From Bolinopsis microptera (lineage: Eukaryota > Ctenophora > Tentaculata > Lobata > Bolinopsidae), in the NCBI RefSeq assembly GCF_026151205.1, contig NC_087082.1, forward strand, positions 19,864,494 to 19,928,493: a stretch of DNA of 64,000 nucleotides, in the 5' to 3' direction. The notes under the pieces were generated by a model. The model did no database searches and was not told the origin of the DNA. It saw only the letters and a program-made list of their open reading frames with translations. The position numbers and the translations under genes were made by a program. This document shows positions 24,035 to 35,523 of the stretch, one piece after another (within the stretch, counting starts at the first letter, position 1; each line of letters begins with the position of its first letter).

Positions 24035-24446
24035 GGTTAGAAAACTTCAGATCACGTATTCTTAATTTTACGTATTTCTCTCGAACATTGAATACGCCGT
24101 ATTTTGAGTCGATATTTTGATGGTGCAAACCACATTGAAGATAGCAACTTTTTCAAAAAGAAATTTTAAGTCTTTCGAGGAAATTTCCTAGTTCCTACAT
24201 GACGGTGCACTACTTTTCGGTCCAAACCATTATCCATTCTCGTTACATGCCCATTTGTGAGCTCGCATCGCAAAGTAAAGGGGAATCCTCAATTCAAATA
24301 TCGTATCTCCAATCCCGAGGGTTAATTGCGGGAAAACATATTTCCGCTCATGATGGTTATGGTAGTACTATTATAGCATGAAATGTCTTAGAACTTCCGA
24401 AGATTTTCGGTCCGAGTGACTTAGTGTAAATTGAAGGACCCTTCCC

Positions 24447-24690
24447 AGTGGAGTAACGTTGCCTAGGTTGGCGCCCCCCCCCCCCCCCCTCCGCCGAAAA
24501 AGCGCCCCCCTGTTGGCGCCCCTCCTCTTTTGGTGCCCCTCCTTAAAATTGAACAGATTAGGTGATTTTAGAGGATACGCCGGTAAAATCTCTAAAAAGC
24601 GGTATCTAGAGCAAAACGCTAAGTTTTCGAAATTGTCCCCACCACCCTGCACAGCGGGGTCAGCGGGGCCACTGACCGTTCCTTTGATGG
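24447..24690 (-). repeat. Dispersed GC-rich repeat, copy 2 (inverted)
   Basis: Minus-strand copy of 5540-5835, with a run of about 17 C's near 24474-24490. The shared core is 'gattaggtgattttagagga'. No coding role is likely. Confidence 0.75.
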
Positions 24691-26150
24691 TAGCACAGTA
24701 GGTTAGCCTACTCTACTTCTAGACTGTGTAGGCTGACCGCAGTACTTTTGTCGAACTTCCCTACGAGTCGAACTACCATCCATGTATCGACATAGTTGAA
24801 ATTCAGGGCTTGTCTAACTTTTTTTAAGTACGTGTCAAACTATTTAGTATTTGTCAAACTTAATTGTGTGTCGAGCTACAATACTTATTTTTATAGTTAA
24901 CGACCGTGTCGTTTGTACACAAAAGAACTCATCACTTGTTGGAGTTCGAAGCTTGACTTGCCTACCAAATATATATAAATATACTTTCTCATGATTGCAA
25001 CTCTTACCGTCGATCAAATAACTCATCATGTTCGAGAGCCTTACGTTAATAACCAGCCGATGGTGATGCATATATTTTGAATCACTTAATATCACAAACT
25101 ACTTTTAAGATTTTGTGAGTTCTAGGAGCATACAATTGTATTTGTAACAAAAATTGCGCCCGTTTTCTCGGAGGGAGACGGACGCGAAGATTTCCATCCC
25201 CTGCCCATACTCAGAATCAGATCATTTATACATTCATAACTTCATCATAGACTTTGACTTACAGTTAAACCCCGATTTACCGTTCCCATATTTACAGCCG
25301 TACCCAGTACCTCTAGTTTCTACCCTTTCCCCAAAATTTGTAAATTAGATCTCACGCAATCCTTGGAAATACGAGTTATATCATAAATGGGTCACGTCCT
25401 TGATGTCAAGCGAGCTTGTCCATTGTCCGGCTTGTCACTTCCACTAATATAATAACCCCTTATTAATTGATTGCTTGTGAACCATAACATATTTGGGAAC
25501 CAGTAGGACTAGAACCAGTACAGAGAGAAACCATGTTATCAAACGGGAAAAGTAAGGCTATTATAGGGAATATTTAAAATTTAGTCGTTATTGCGAGTGG
25601 TACACTGGAAGAGCTTTGTAGTATAGTATGTTATGCTGTGCAGATTAAAATTGTGGGTTCACGTACTATTTTATTTTGCAAGGAAACAACTGTCCCAAAA
25701 ACCACCTTATATTTATAACAAGTTCTGTGCAGAGACGTGCAACACCGCGAGTCGCCGCCGAGAAATTTTGTTGTTGTTTAAATTATTGGCCGGCAGTTCA
25801 ACAAATACAGCTGTAAAAGATAAATTAGTTCTTTGATGTAGAGTGACATTAAGACATTTATTCATATACATCAGTTACACAACCAAATTACCAGCATGTA
25901 CCTACACAGTTCACCTCACAGACTGGAGTTTGAATATTTCATAGTCAGACCGCGGTCAGACCACCGCCGCCAACCAATTTTGGCGTTCAGACCGCCGCCG
26001 CCTAAAATTAACACGGTGCAGCACATTTCTCATGGTTCTGTGTTATAGAGTTATAGCTTTATAAACATCCGCATAGCGAGGCCCGTTTTAACGAAGTTAT
26101 ACCAACTTATAATGTGCATATTTTATGATTTAATATTTAATTTTAGATTA
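24691..26150. other. Intergenic stretch upstream of signal-peptide exon
   Basis: No supported exon or mobile-element end. The segment 25945-26010 is unusually rich in ccgccgcc / cgcggtcagacc repeats compared with its AT-rich surroundings and lies about 150 bp before the start codon at 26151, so it may be promoter-proximal. Confidence 0.4.
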
Positions 26151-26208
26151 ATGAATTTACTTGTTGGTGCTCTCGTGTGTTGGCTGTTTCATCTGACTTA
26201 CGAAACAG
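26151..26208 (+). CDS. Signal-peptide exon of an LDLa gene
   Basis: ATG at 26151 opens 19 codons of strongly hydrophobic sequence (LLVGALVCWLF core) ending ..YET, then a GTGAGC donor at 26209. The intron phase is 1, which matches the phase-1 LDLa exon beginning at 26604. This is a textbook first exon for an exported modular protein. Whether it starts the receptor gene whose damaged copy ends the window cannot be proved from sequence alone. Confidence 0.65.
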
Positions 26209-26603
26209 GTGAGCGTTCGTTTTTAATTTTATCCACATGTTTTAAATCATGTTTCTAAAATTCTTTTATTAAATCGATCTGTTTTTTAAGCAGTATAGTA
26301 GTAATCATTAACTATCTATGGCTCAGAAAAAGAAAATGATTTTTCCCTTAAATTAAAAAGGCTGCATGGTACTTAATAGCCATGCTGATTGTCGCTCCTC
26401 TTTGTCATATCAGTATCACTTCAACTACATTTAAGATAATGAGCACAAGACTTATTTTGTAAATTGTATTGATATGAAATTCACCGGCAAATATTTGTAC
26501 TTCTGGGTCAAGTCATATAAAATCTATGTATGATAAATATGCAGGAATCTCTCGACAACTATGTTTTTATAGTGAACTTAATTTTGCCTTGTTATTCAAT
26601 CAG

Positions 26604-26717
26604 TTTGTGCGAATGGCAAAGAACCATGTTCAGATGGTGACGGTTGTATCCTAAAAAAATGGTTGTGTGACGGAGAAGAAGACTGTAATGACGGATCAGA
26701 CGAGGTTGATTGTGACG
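26604..26717 (+). CDS. LDLa module exon 1
   Basis: A 114-bp exon (38 codons) between acceptor caatcag and donor GTTTGT, with phase 1 at both ends. The translation is one complete LDL-receptor class A repeat: six cysteines and the calcium-binding pattern [13 protein letters not shown]. It can splice in frame from the signal-peptide exon 395 bp upstream. The upstream intron end (cttaattttgccttg...tcaatcag) is nearly the same as that before the LDLa exon at 54637, showing both arose by exon-plus-flank duplication. Confidence 0.85.
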
Positions 26718-26997
26718 GTTTGTTTGAACTAAATCTTTGTTTGACTGTGCCAAACCATGTTTGACCAACAAACTAGGGCCAGTGACCAAACTTTTAAGGG
26801 GTCGTGGACTCCGGGCGCACACGGTTTCTCACATGGCAGATATACCCATATTTTTTTCAAATTTTGGCTCAATTCTTTCAAATAAACTAATCAGAGTCAA
26901 TATAAATAAAATTGCATTATCACTGGCCCTATAGTACTATTAGAAGGCCTTACAAGCAAAATGTCGCGTTCTCTGCTACACATTAACAGATTTGGCG

Positions 26998-28316
26998 ACA
27001 TTACCATTGCACTGGACATAATCACAGTGCTGGCAAGCACGAGCGGTGTCTTTATTGGGGGAATACTATGTACCCCCTTTACTATTGTACCCCCTTTACT
27101 ATTATAACCCCTTTACACCCCCTTTGGTACACTCCGGCCGGAGGCGGCCGCCGAAGGCCGCCGCCTCCGGCAGGAGTTTTTCAGGCATTAAGACTCATCG
27201 GAAGTCGTTCAGCAGATTTATTTTTAGTTCAAAACATTCTAATTTGATGTCAAAGATGACAGAAATAAGAAATAGTTATGTTGAGATTTTGAAGAAATTT
27301 GCATAAAATTCGCGCCAGCACTGTTATACGAAATTCGGTAAAAAACCCGATATCGCCATATTCAGGTGCCTTAAAAACCATGTTAAAATTGAGTTAGAGA
27401 TCTGACGTCTAGATGTTGACCAAATCGACTGCAAAAAAAGTTTCAAGTTTCAGGAGCATCGGGAAATGGGTTTTCTAGAACCCCTGTTTTACGACAGATT
27501 GTCGGGATATCACAGTGCTGGCAAGCACGAGCGGTGTCTTTATTGGGGTACGTTTACTTAGTACCGTTTTATTACATTTTTACTTTATCTACCTATTACG
27601 TTTACTTAGTACCGTTTTATTACATTTTTACTTTATCTACCTATCACTATACAGTATACATATTTAATCTTAAATTATCATTTTAGTGGAACTATGTAAA
27701 AGGGGATCGTTGCTAGCGTTAAAACTGTTTTAACCCTGCCATAGTCAGTTGAAAGTCTGATAGCATATGTTCCGTTTGATTTGACCAAACTAATGCCTTT
27801 CATTGCTTTATACTATGTACCCCCTTTACTATTGTACCCCCTTTACTATTATACACCCTTTACTATTATAACCCCTTTACACCCCCTTTGGTACACGTCG
27901 GAACTCTTTCGTGCACGCGAAGCGTGCACTCCGGCCGGAGGCGGCGGCCGAAGGCCGCCGCCTCCGGCAGGAGTTTTTCAGGCATTAAGACTCATCGGAA
28001 GTCGTTCAGCAGATTTATTTTTAGTTCAAAACATTCTAATTTGATGTCAAAGATGACAGAAATAAGAAATAGTTATGTTGAGATTTTTAAGAAATTTGCA
28101 TAAAATACGTGCCAGCACTGCTATACGAAATTCGGTAAAAAACCCGAAATCGCCATATTCAGGTGCCTTAAAAACCATGTTAAAATTGAGTTAGAGATCT
28201 GAAACTTTGCAGGGCGTCTAGACGTTGACCTAATCGACTGTAAAAAATGTTTCAAGTTTCAGGAGCACCGGAAAATGGGTTTTCTAGAACCCCTGTTTTA
28301 CGACAGATTGTCGTGA
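26998..28316. repeat. Two tandem copies of a GC-hairpin repeat
   Basis: Both copies start at 'cacagtgctggcaagcacgag' (about 27026 and 27511) and end at 'ttttacgacagattgtcg'. Each contains ctttactattgtacccc repeats, then a GC-rich hairpin ccggaggcggcggcc-gaa-ggccgccgcctccgg (perfect in the second copy, about 27933-27966), then 'ggagtttttcaggcattaag'. The second copy carries an extra 5' segment with two 52-bp direct repeats (27545-27650). No coding frame is convincing. Confidence 0.85.
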
Positions 28317-28337
28317 TCACCTTAATAACACCAGAAT

Positions 28338-28362
28338 GTGTGTGTGTGTGTGTGTGTGTGTG

Positions 28363-28415
<53 letters not shown>

Positions 28416-28416
28416 G
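28338..28416. repeat. (TG)n(TCTG)n microsatellite
   Basis: About 13 TG units followed by about 14 tetranucleotide TCTG units. Confidence 0.95.
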
Positions 28417-28772
28417 ATCGTCTGTGTGTAATTTCCGGTCGGTTATACAAAAAAAGCGGTAAGAGTTACGGGACTGGTTTTTTCGGTATTGTGCCGACAA
28501 AACTCTGATGAAGCCCATAAGAAAAAATTTTTTAAATCGGCCGGTGGTAAGTGGTTTAATTGATGGTTTTGTACCACAAATGTTACATAAAATTGCTTGA
28601 GCAGAACGGCAAGAGTTACGGGGCTTGCTCTCTCTCTCTCATTACTGTATAATATGTTATAGCTGCATTTAAGTAGCGTCATAATTGGATTAGCCCGGAA
28701 GATTCGCTGTAATTTTATACCATAAGCTTATTAGGGGAGGGGGGACTGTTAGTATTTGGGGTCTGTTTGGAC

Positions 28773-29112
<340 letters not shown>

Positions 29113-29435
29113 ATACGACAATGTTATGCGTGTTTTCAAATATAATAGGCGGGTGTGGTGCTTAGTTAACAAGGGTTAATTTCTATAACGATTTAAATAA
29201 AAATGGAAAGCGGTTCAAGACGGGAGTGATGTGGTATAATAGTCGGTGTTCAGACCTTGTGATCATGGAATGTGGTGCCTCATGGCTAATAATGACTTAA
29301 TTATCCACAAGAAATAACTGGTTATGAGATTATTGTTTAAGAAACTATTGGGTCACCTAATGCGGGTTTTGACTCAGCGGGTAATTACTCCTACCCTTTT
29401 TAACTGTGGCAGTGAAATCCCGGCCGAAGGCCGGG

Positions 29436-30021
29436 TGTAGCACACTTAGTGTACCTAGCTGCTCGAACTTAGTGGTAGGGTAACAAAGTGAAAGACTTTA
29501 AATTTTGGGGTTTTGTAGAAAAGTAAAGATGGTAACGTAAATAAAATGGTAAACTCCAGAACTGATCTCTCTCTCAACTAAACATGTGAGTAATAAATTT
29601 AAACGTAGAATTCTGTCTCGTCTAAGGTGGGGTGGAATTTTAAGAGTTGACGGATGAATCGTGACAAAAACTATCAACAAGGTGAACTAAAACGGAAGAT
29701 CATAAATGGGATGGTGTGTCACGTGATTAACTAAGATAGGCCTGATTGGATGGCTAATTAAGTGAGTGAAGATTATTAGATTAAGTGGCATGCTTTCTAC
29801 TGTGCTTGATGACAACCTATGAAACTAACTGATGAGAAAATGTAACTTATATGAATTCAGGTGCTGCCGTAGTGACTATTGAACTATTTAATTTGAGGTG
29901 TGAGTGAAAATACTAATTTGCGCACAAACAAAATATCAACCATATAAATATTTCTGACCAGTAACTATTTTAGGAATTATGCCCAGATTATAAAGATGAT
30001 ATTAAACCTACACACTGCACA
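29436..30021 (-). repeat. 3' LTR (586 bp)
   Basis: Matches the right-hand LTR at every base except g/a at about 29998 (gatgat versus gataat). It lies downstream of the coding region on the minus strand. Confidence 0.95.
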
Positions 30022-30041
30022 ACTCTCCCTTCTCCCCTTAT
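30022..30041 (-). promoter_or_regulatory. Polypurine tract
   Basis: On the minus strand the bases just before the 3' LTR read aaggggagaagggagagt, a purine-only run of the kind that primes plus-strand DNA synthesis. Confidence 0.85.
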
Positions 30042-30094
30042 TAAGATATAAAGCTTATTAATAATCAACTTAGATACAAAAAATTTAAAAAACC

Positions 30095-30282
30095 GTTCCT
30101 TATACTTCTTTTTCCGTTCTTTAAAACAATCAACCTTTATATAAGGAACAAATATACACTTAAATAAAATCAACACAAAATACACTATTACAAACAAATT
30201 ATAAAAACACAGTTCCTTATTCGTATTTTTCAGTTCTTTCAAACAATTAACCTTTATATAAGGATCAAATATACCCTTAAAT
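30095..30282 (-). repeat. Two ~70-bp direct repeats in the element's 3' UTR
   Basis: 'gttccttat...cctttatataagga.caaatatac.cttaaat' occurs at about 30095-30166 and 30211-30282, between the downstream gene and the PPT. Confidence 0.8.
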
Positions 30283-30388
30283 ACTATACATCACCAATTT
30301 ACTCAAAATATTAAACAAATTTTTCGTCTTTTAGTTTTACAGTCTATTTCAGTCTTCTTCGTCTCCTTCTGCTCCTTCGTCATGATTC

Positions 30389-31762
30389 TTAAGTTCTTAG
30401 ATATAGCAAATCGTCATTCATTCTCATGAGGCGCTCCGTTAGCTTGATCAATTGTTCTATTTTCATATCTTTCATGATCTTCGGTAGTGGCCTCCAGTTC
30501 TTTGGGTCTGACAGTTCTTTTGTCATGTCCAGGATCGGGCCACAAAATGCCTTGAGATTATAGCGTTGTTTCTCAAGTATCTTGTTCCCGTTATTCTCTA
30601 TTCGAATTCCGTTTCTTCGTTCCAGGGCCCCGAATAGCAGGCTTTGCAGCCTCAAGACCCTGTCCCGGATCGTAACGAACTCCCCTGGCTCTTTTTCTGT
30701 TTTTCGATCATTCATTTCGCAGATTAAATCACAGGCTACGTTGTTAACGTATTTATATATCTCCGGGTCCAAAATGACAGGACCCGGGAGCCTCACAAAT
30801 TCTGTAATTTTTGCTCCTTTCGTTGGTTTAGCTGGTCCTATGGCGACAGATGCTGGTTGGAGGGTTGCTGGACTAACTGGTCTAGCTGGTCCTATGGCGA
30901 CAGATGCTGGTTGGAGGGTTGCTGGACTAACTGGTCTAGCTGGTCCTATGGCGACAGTGGTTCGTTGGAGGGTTGCTGAACTTGCTTCTTTCACTTTTTC
31001 TGTAATTCTTCCTCTTCCTCTTCCTAACTTTGTCTTCTTTTCCCCTGCTTTTACCAAAACTTTCTTCATTCGTTCACTGTCTTCATTCACTTTTTCGCTA
31101 GTTCTTCCTCTTCCTCTTCCTAGTTTTATCTTCTTTTCCCCTGCTTTTACCAAAACTTTCTTCATTCGTTCAGTGTCTTCATTCACTTTTTCGCTAGTTC
31201 TTCCTCTTCCTCTTCCTAGTTTTATCTTCTTTTCCCCTGCTTTTACCAAAACTTTCTTCATTCGTTCAGTGTCTTCATTCACTTTTTCGCTCGTTCTTCC
31301 TCTTCCTCTTCCTAGTTTTATCTTCTTTTCCCCTGCTTTTACCAAAACTTTCTTCATTCGTTCACTGTCTTCATTCACTTTTTCGCTCGTTCTTCCTCTT
31401 CCTCTTCCTAGTTGTATCTTTATCCCGCCTTCCAACTCTGTCGCTTTCCCTCGTCCTCTGCCCATTATAGCTTTGTTCGAATTTTGTATCTTGATTTGTC
31501 CTTTTCCTTTTCCTTCAAGTTCAACTTTATGTTCTTCAGCATCTGCGAATCTATCTTGATTCGAGACTGGGTCCTTTTCCTTATTCTTTTTTTCCTTCCC
31601 CGTCCCCGTAAACGTTGGTGGCTCTGAGTCGTAAATGGCAAATGATTCGTCCATTATCGAAGGTACATCCAGTTCGTCCCAGTCTTCTTGGATTATTATA
31701 ATCGATTCCGTGTCGCTCATTGGGTAACTGAATGGATTGATGTTGTAAATTCCATATTTCAA
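30389..31762 (-). CDS. Unknown RGR-repeat protein downstream of env
   Basis: An intact 457-codon frame between env and the 3' LTR. The first Met is at 31762, but a second at about 31720 (MSDTES) is an equally good start and opens an acidic N-terminal region. The middle has about four 32-residue repeats (96 bp each in DNA) with K-L-G-R-G-R-G-R and SEKVNED, then three 18-residue repeats of IGPARPVSPATLQ type. The C-terminal ~120 residues are non-repetitive, helical-looking and contain LRLQSLLFGALERR. There is no signal peptide or membrane segment. The very basic GRGRGR blocks suggest nucleic-acid or chromatin binding, but this is inference. I recognise no family. Its position fits an accessory gene of the retroelement, or a captured host gene. 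Confidence 0.7.
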   Translation of the reverse strand: MKYGIYNINPFSYPMSDTESIIIIQEDWDELDVPSIMDESFAIYDSEPPTFTGTGKEKKNKEKDPVSNQDRFADAEEHKVELEGKGKGQIKIQNSNKAIMGRGRGKATELEGGIKIQLGRGRGRTSEKVNEDSERMKKVLVKAGEKKIKLGRGRGRTSEKVNEDTERMKKVLVKAGEKKIKLGRGRGRTSEKVNEDTERMKKVLVKAGEKKIKLGRGRGRTSEKVNEDSERMKKVLVKAGEKKTKLGRGRGRITEKVKEASSATLQRTTVAIGPARPVSPATLQPASVAIGPARPVSPATLQPASVAIGPAKPTKGAKITEFVRLPGPVILDPEIYKYVNNVACDLICEMNDRKTEKEPGEFVTIRDRVLRLQSLLFGALERRNGIRIENNGNKILEKQRYNLKAFCGPILDMTKELSDPKNWRPLPKIMKDMKIEQLIKLTERLMRMNDDLLYLRT

Positions 31763-32086
31763 TTATTCCATATTTCAATTTTTCCATATTTCGTTTGTTC
31801 TTTATCAAACATGGATCCGGAAAATCAAAGGGAAACTTTGAGTTTAAACTGATTAAGACAAACGACGATAATGAAGAAAAGAAAAATGAAGATCACAACT
31901 ACGAGCAATCTTACTTACTTAAGTGAAACTTAAAAGACGAAAACGGCAATGATATAACTTTAAATTAAAAAAATGTTAAATATTTACTTATAAAGCGGAG
32001 TGAGTATTAATTATGCGACAATATAAAAAATTACAATACGGTTTAACAAATCTAAAGCTTTCTTGTTTCGATAATTCCATTTTTCG

Positions 32087-34441
32087 TTAGTCAGAGAGAA
32101 ATGGTCCTACTATTTTAGTAGTCCGAGTTTTGCTGGTTTTGTGTACAGTTTCATTTGACGAAGTGCTTGATATGTCTAATGTACGACAATGTTCACGTTT
32201 GGATTGTACACAATATGGATCGTACTGAGTTCCTCTGCTTTTCGTGACTGTGACTGTGGAACGTTCAATATGTGCTCTTAACGGTACTATCTCGGTACAG
32301 CTGAATTGTGGATTACCATCGTTCAGATCTGTAACTTGCAGATTGGACGGTATGACGGGTGTAAGCTCTTGGTGCCTTAACCTTCTGAGCTCTCTCTCAT
32401 GTCTCGCTGTTGCTAATACTGTTTGAAGTAGATTGCTGTTTTTCTTAAGCCTTTTGTAACATATTAAACCTATTAGCACGGCAATTGATGTAACAGTAGC
32501 AATGGTAGAAAACAATGACGTCCACTCAAAGAACTTTTTCTTTGAAGCACCAAGACCAAGATAATTCGGTTGGTAATCTTGAAGAGCTATCTGCGTTGTG
32601 TTCTCTAATCGCTCACTCAACATAGATATGTTTTGAGCGTGATACTGTATTTCCCTGATCTTCAAGTACTTGTTCAGGTCTAAACTAATTTCACTCCTTT
32701 TTTCGGTTAAATTCCTTACAGTGAGTGAGTTGTCTAGGGCGTACATTATGTTCTGTTGACACTGAATCATTCTATATTGCGACCACTCAAAAAAATACGA
32801 AGATTTTTCAGGTACACTTGCAACAACTAACTTAGTCGTTTCATTTTTGGGCATTGCTAAGACATCTACTTGACTAAAAACTAATGCTCCGGCTTTTGTA
32901 AACACCATTTTAGTTTCACATGAATCTAACGGAATGGTGACACAAGATGTGATCTCATTGTTAAGACACGGCAGTTCTTTGATGCTCGGAGAAAATCTAT
33001 CTTCAAATTCCTGGTGACAATAAATTATGTCGTCAGTAATGGTACAGTCCGTAAGATCTACTTCAAAGAATTTCTTATTCTTGTAAATGATCGAATTCGG
33101 TGTGCTGACGTGAAAACAGGTTGCAGAGGTCTTACTTGGAGTAATCGGTATTTTGACCGCATTGTACGTTCTGTGTAATGATCCAGGTACTAGTTTAGGT
33201 GCAACTAGTAGGAAATGAAACAACAATACATTATTCTCGTGGTGGTCGACTTTGAGCAGGATCAAATCAGCTACCCGGTATAAAACCTCTGGGTTTGTTT
33301 TATACAATGTACCTTGGAAATTCGGATTTGAGCGTGTTATCAACTTCAAATCATTCAGCGTCAGGGTTTGTGCTATAGTAGATGAGAGTTTGCCGTGTGC
33401 TGTACTAAAAAACATTCGATTGAGTTTTGATTGATGCACTGTTAAACTTTGCTGGTAAACCATCAAGGACGCTAATGAAGTTATATCACACTGAAGACCT
33501 GCTATTTGTTCATAAATTGAACCTAATTGCCTGTCTATGATTTGTAACACATCCATATGAAATGTACGAGTGTTTTCAAATCCTTCTACAACTTGATTTG
33601 CGAAATCGTAAAAGCGACGTTCTAAACTTCCTAAATGTTCCTTAATTCGTTTATTCTCACTGGGTGCTTTCAACAGCTGATAAAAGTATCCAATTACTGG
33701 TACTTCTCCAAGTGGGTCAAATGCTTCCCAAGACAGTCCTCTTTTACGTCTACTAACAATGCGATCACTAGTTACGTTAAGATCATATGAAAATTTGATG
33801 TCTCTGAATTTCTGCAGGTGCATATCGACAAGACTGTTTTGTGCTTGCAACATGGACTGTAAAACAGCTTCAAAGAGTGGATTTTCATTCTGACATAGCG
33901 CTTTTCTAGTCGTTTGATGCTCTTCAAGTAAACAATCTAATCTAGCGGATATGCTATTGGAATGGTCGTCTATAGCGTTCAGGTTGTACAAGAAAGGTGT
34001 CTGAATAAAACACGTACCCGTCGATGAATCAAAACTGAGGAGGCCACACAGTGGATTTAATAAACATCTAGCCAAACATCCTCCGGTGAATTCTTGGTCC
34101 GATCTCTCAAGAATCGAACTCTTAGCAGGGACCAATTTTTCAATCCAACACGCATGTCTTCTATCAGTCATGGCCGTTACTTTGGTCATGTCAGGAGTGC
34201 ACGGTAATTGACACACTTTCTCAGGAGGCCTAGGAGCTGCAACTTTCATGAATACCGATTGTAGAATGTTTTCGGTGCTAGTGGCCAGTAATTTATCCGG
34301 TATAAGTGCCAAACCCAACTCTTCTTTAGTTATTTGAGCAGTGGTGCTCAAAAACTGGTTTACCTGTGTAAACCCTTTTTCCAACCCAGCTGTGATCTCA
34401 CAACACAACATGAAACCAATGAGTACAGTTCCATATTTCAT
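32087..34441 (-). CDS. env: Envelope protein, baculovirus-F-like class I fusion type
   Basis: An intact 784-residue membrane glycoprotein of the retroelement. It has a signal peptide (residues 1-19), then a cysteine cluster at about 92-145 that resembles a PAN/Apple fold (C..C..N..CG..SF...G.C). A furin-type RRKR site lies at 231-234, followed by a hydrophobic start like the fusion peptide of baculovirus F proteins and insect errantivirus Env. A long heptad-like region follows at about 260-370, then a cysteine-containing stem. A transmembrane helix near 670-695 precedes a ~90-residue basic cytoplasmic tail. All parts of the fold are present in one uninterrupted frame, so the gene shows no breaks. 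The family assignment rests on architecture and on the order of the cleavage site, fusion-peptide-like stretch and heptads. Confidence 0.85.
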   Translation of the reverse strand: MKYGTVLIGFMLCCEITAGLEKGFTQVNQFLSTTAQITKEELGLALIPDKLLATSTENILQSVFMKVAAPRPPEKVCQLPCTPDMTKVTAMTDRRHACWIEKLVPAKSSILERSDQEFTGGCLARCLLNPLCGLLSFDSSTGTCFIQTPFLYNLNAIDDHSNSISARLDCLLEEHQTTRKALCQNENPLFEAVLQSMLQAQNSLVDMHLQKFRDIKFSYDLNVTSDRIVSRRKRGLSWEAFDPLGEVPVIGYFYQLLKAPSENKRIKEHLGSLERRFYDFANQVVEGFENTRTFHMDVLQIIDRQLGSIYEQIAGLQCDITSLASLMVYQQSLTVHQSKLNRMFFSTAHGKLSSTIAQTLTLNDLKLITRSNPNFQGTLYKTNPEVLYRVADLILLKVDHHENNVLLFHFLLVAPKLVPGSLHRTYNAVKIPITPSKTSATCFHVSTPNSIIYKNKKFFEVDLTDCTITDDIIYCHQEFEDRFSPSIKELPCLNNEITSCVTIPLDSCETKMVFTKAGALVFSQVDVLAMPKNETTKLVVASVPEKSSYFFEWSQYRMIQCQQNIMYALDNSLTVRNLTEKRSEISLDLNKYLKIREIQYHAQNISMLSERLENTTQIALQDYQPNYLGLGASKKKFFEWTSLFSTIATVTSIAVLIGLICYKRLKKNSNLLQTVLATARHERELRRLRHQELTPVIPSNLQVTDLNDGNPQFSCTEIVPLRAHIERSTVTVTKSRGTQYDPYCVQSKREHCRTLDISSTSSNETVHKTSKTRTTKIVGPFLSD

Positions 34442-35187
34442 AGCTTCAAATCTGTAAAATATATCATATTCACTTATCGTTTAATTATTCGTATACAGGT
34501 AAGAATCTTAGATTATGGTGTTACAAAGAGAAAATATAAGGGTAACATTCCTCTTTTCTCTTTCATAACCCAGATATTCCTACCGGCCATTTTCGAGCTC
34601 TCATACGGTATAATTAATCGAATTATTGCCGACCTGCAATAAACTTTCTCCATTATCCGTGAATTCTGCGCCTATTACTCATACAAAACTTGTTCACACT
34701 TCAAAACTCTTAATTCCATCTGTAAATCATTCTCGTTAATACATTTCTCTTCACAAAACTCTTTTCGCTATGAAAATCAAATACATCGTACTTTCTATGT
34801 CAACTGCTGTTGTGAGGTCTCATCTTCACTGCATACTGTACTTTAAGTGACTGTGTAACTGAACTAATGTTGAGGTAATTTGATTGCTTCAAATTACTGT
34901 ACTTGTATCTGAATTCTACCGTATTATAGCTGTACCTCAATTCGCAATTCTAACGTATTCTAGCCACTCCATCAGATCAACTGTACCGAATGTTTTCTAC
35001 GAATTCCACTATTAGTAACGTATTTGTTGCAGCTGTTTGACTTACAGTATACAACCATATGATACAATGTTTAAACTATATTGTGATCGAATCACAGCTC
35101 ATGCCGTGATACCAAATACTATAATGTACACATATTGATTATCTTCGTAATAATGCGTTCGAATATTCAGTCTACCTGGAGTTCAGT

Positions 35188-35523
35188 CTAATCTGCTCTC
35201 CTTGTCGTGGACCGCAAAAAGTAACCGTGCCTTGTTTGAGCAGCATCATTAAGATCATCCTCGTTTATATCAGGTGGTCTTTCATCTTCATCCAATACTG
35301 TCGGTTTGGTGCAAGTTCCAAACATAGTTTGATAAAGATCTGAATCTACAGCTTTTTCAATAACAGGTTCCTCAGAGTCAACTTCTAATTGTATAAAGTT
35401 CACATTCTCTTTCCTCAAATTAGGTGGTACAAATTTGAAGGAGTCAAAATGAACAACTTCTTCTTTTATGGTGTTTACATATTGCTTTCTTGGCTCAAAC
35501 GGGAATTCTTCAATAAATTCGAT
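35188..35523 (-). pseudogene. Possible C-terminal remnant of pol
   Basis: A 112-codon minus-strand frame bounded upstream by TGA at 35524-35526. It is rich in acidic residues and ends HGYFLRSTTRR, like the basic tails that finish many LTR-retroelement polyproteins (compare the common YNLRPR ending). It lies between the leader and env, where the end of pol should be. No integrase or other catalytic motif is retained, so this is a tentative identification. Confidence 0.45.

Noticed and set aside
22138-24038. A 1.9 kb TTAA-flanked transposon bounded by the inverted 89-bp copies
   Set aside because: The left copy has its own 9-bp target duplication immediately around 89 bp, so it is a separate small insertion and not one end of a larger element.
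29432-29440. Five-base target duplication CCGGG for the LTR element
   Set aside because: The base after the right LTR supports only CGGG; the fifth base does not match unless the LTR end is shifted.
30582-31559. Plus-strand 325-codon frame opposite the RGR-repeat gene
   Set aside because: It is the antisense shadow of a repetitive gene; the minus-strand frame fits the element's orientation and is longer.
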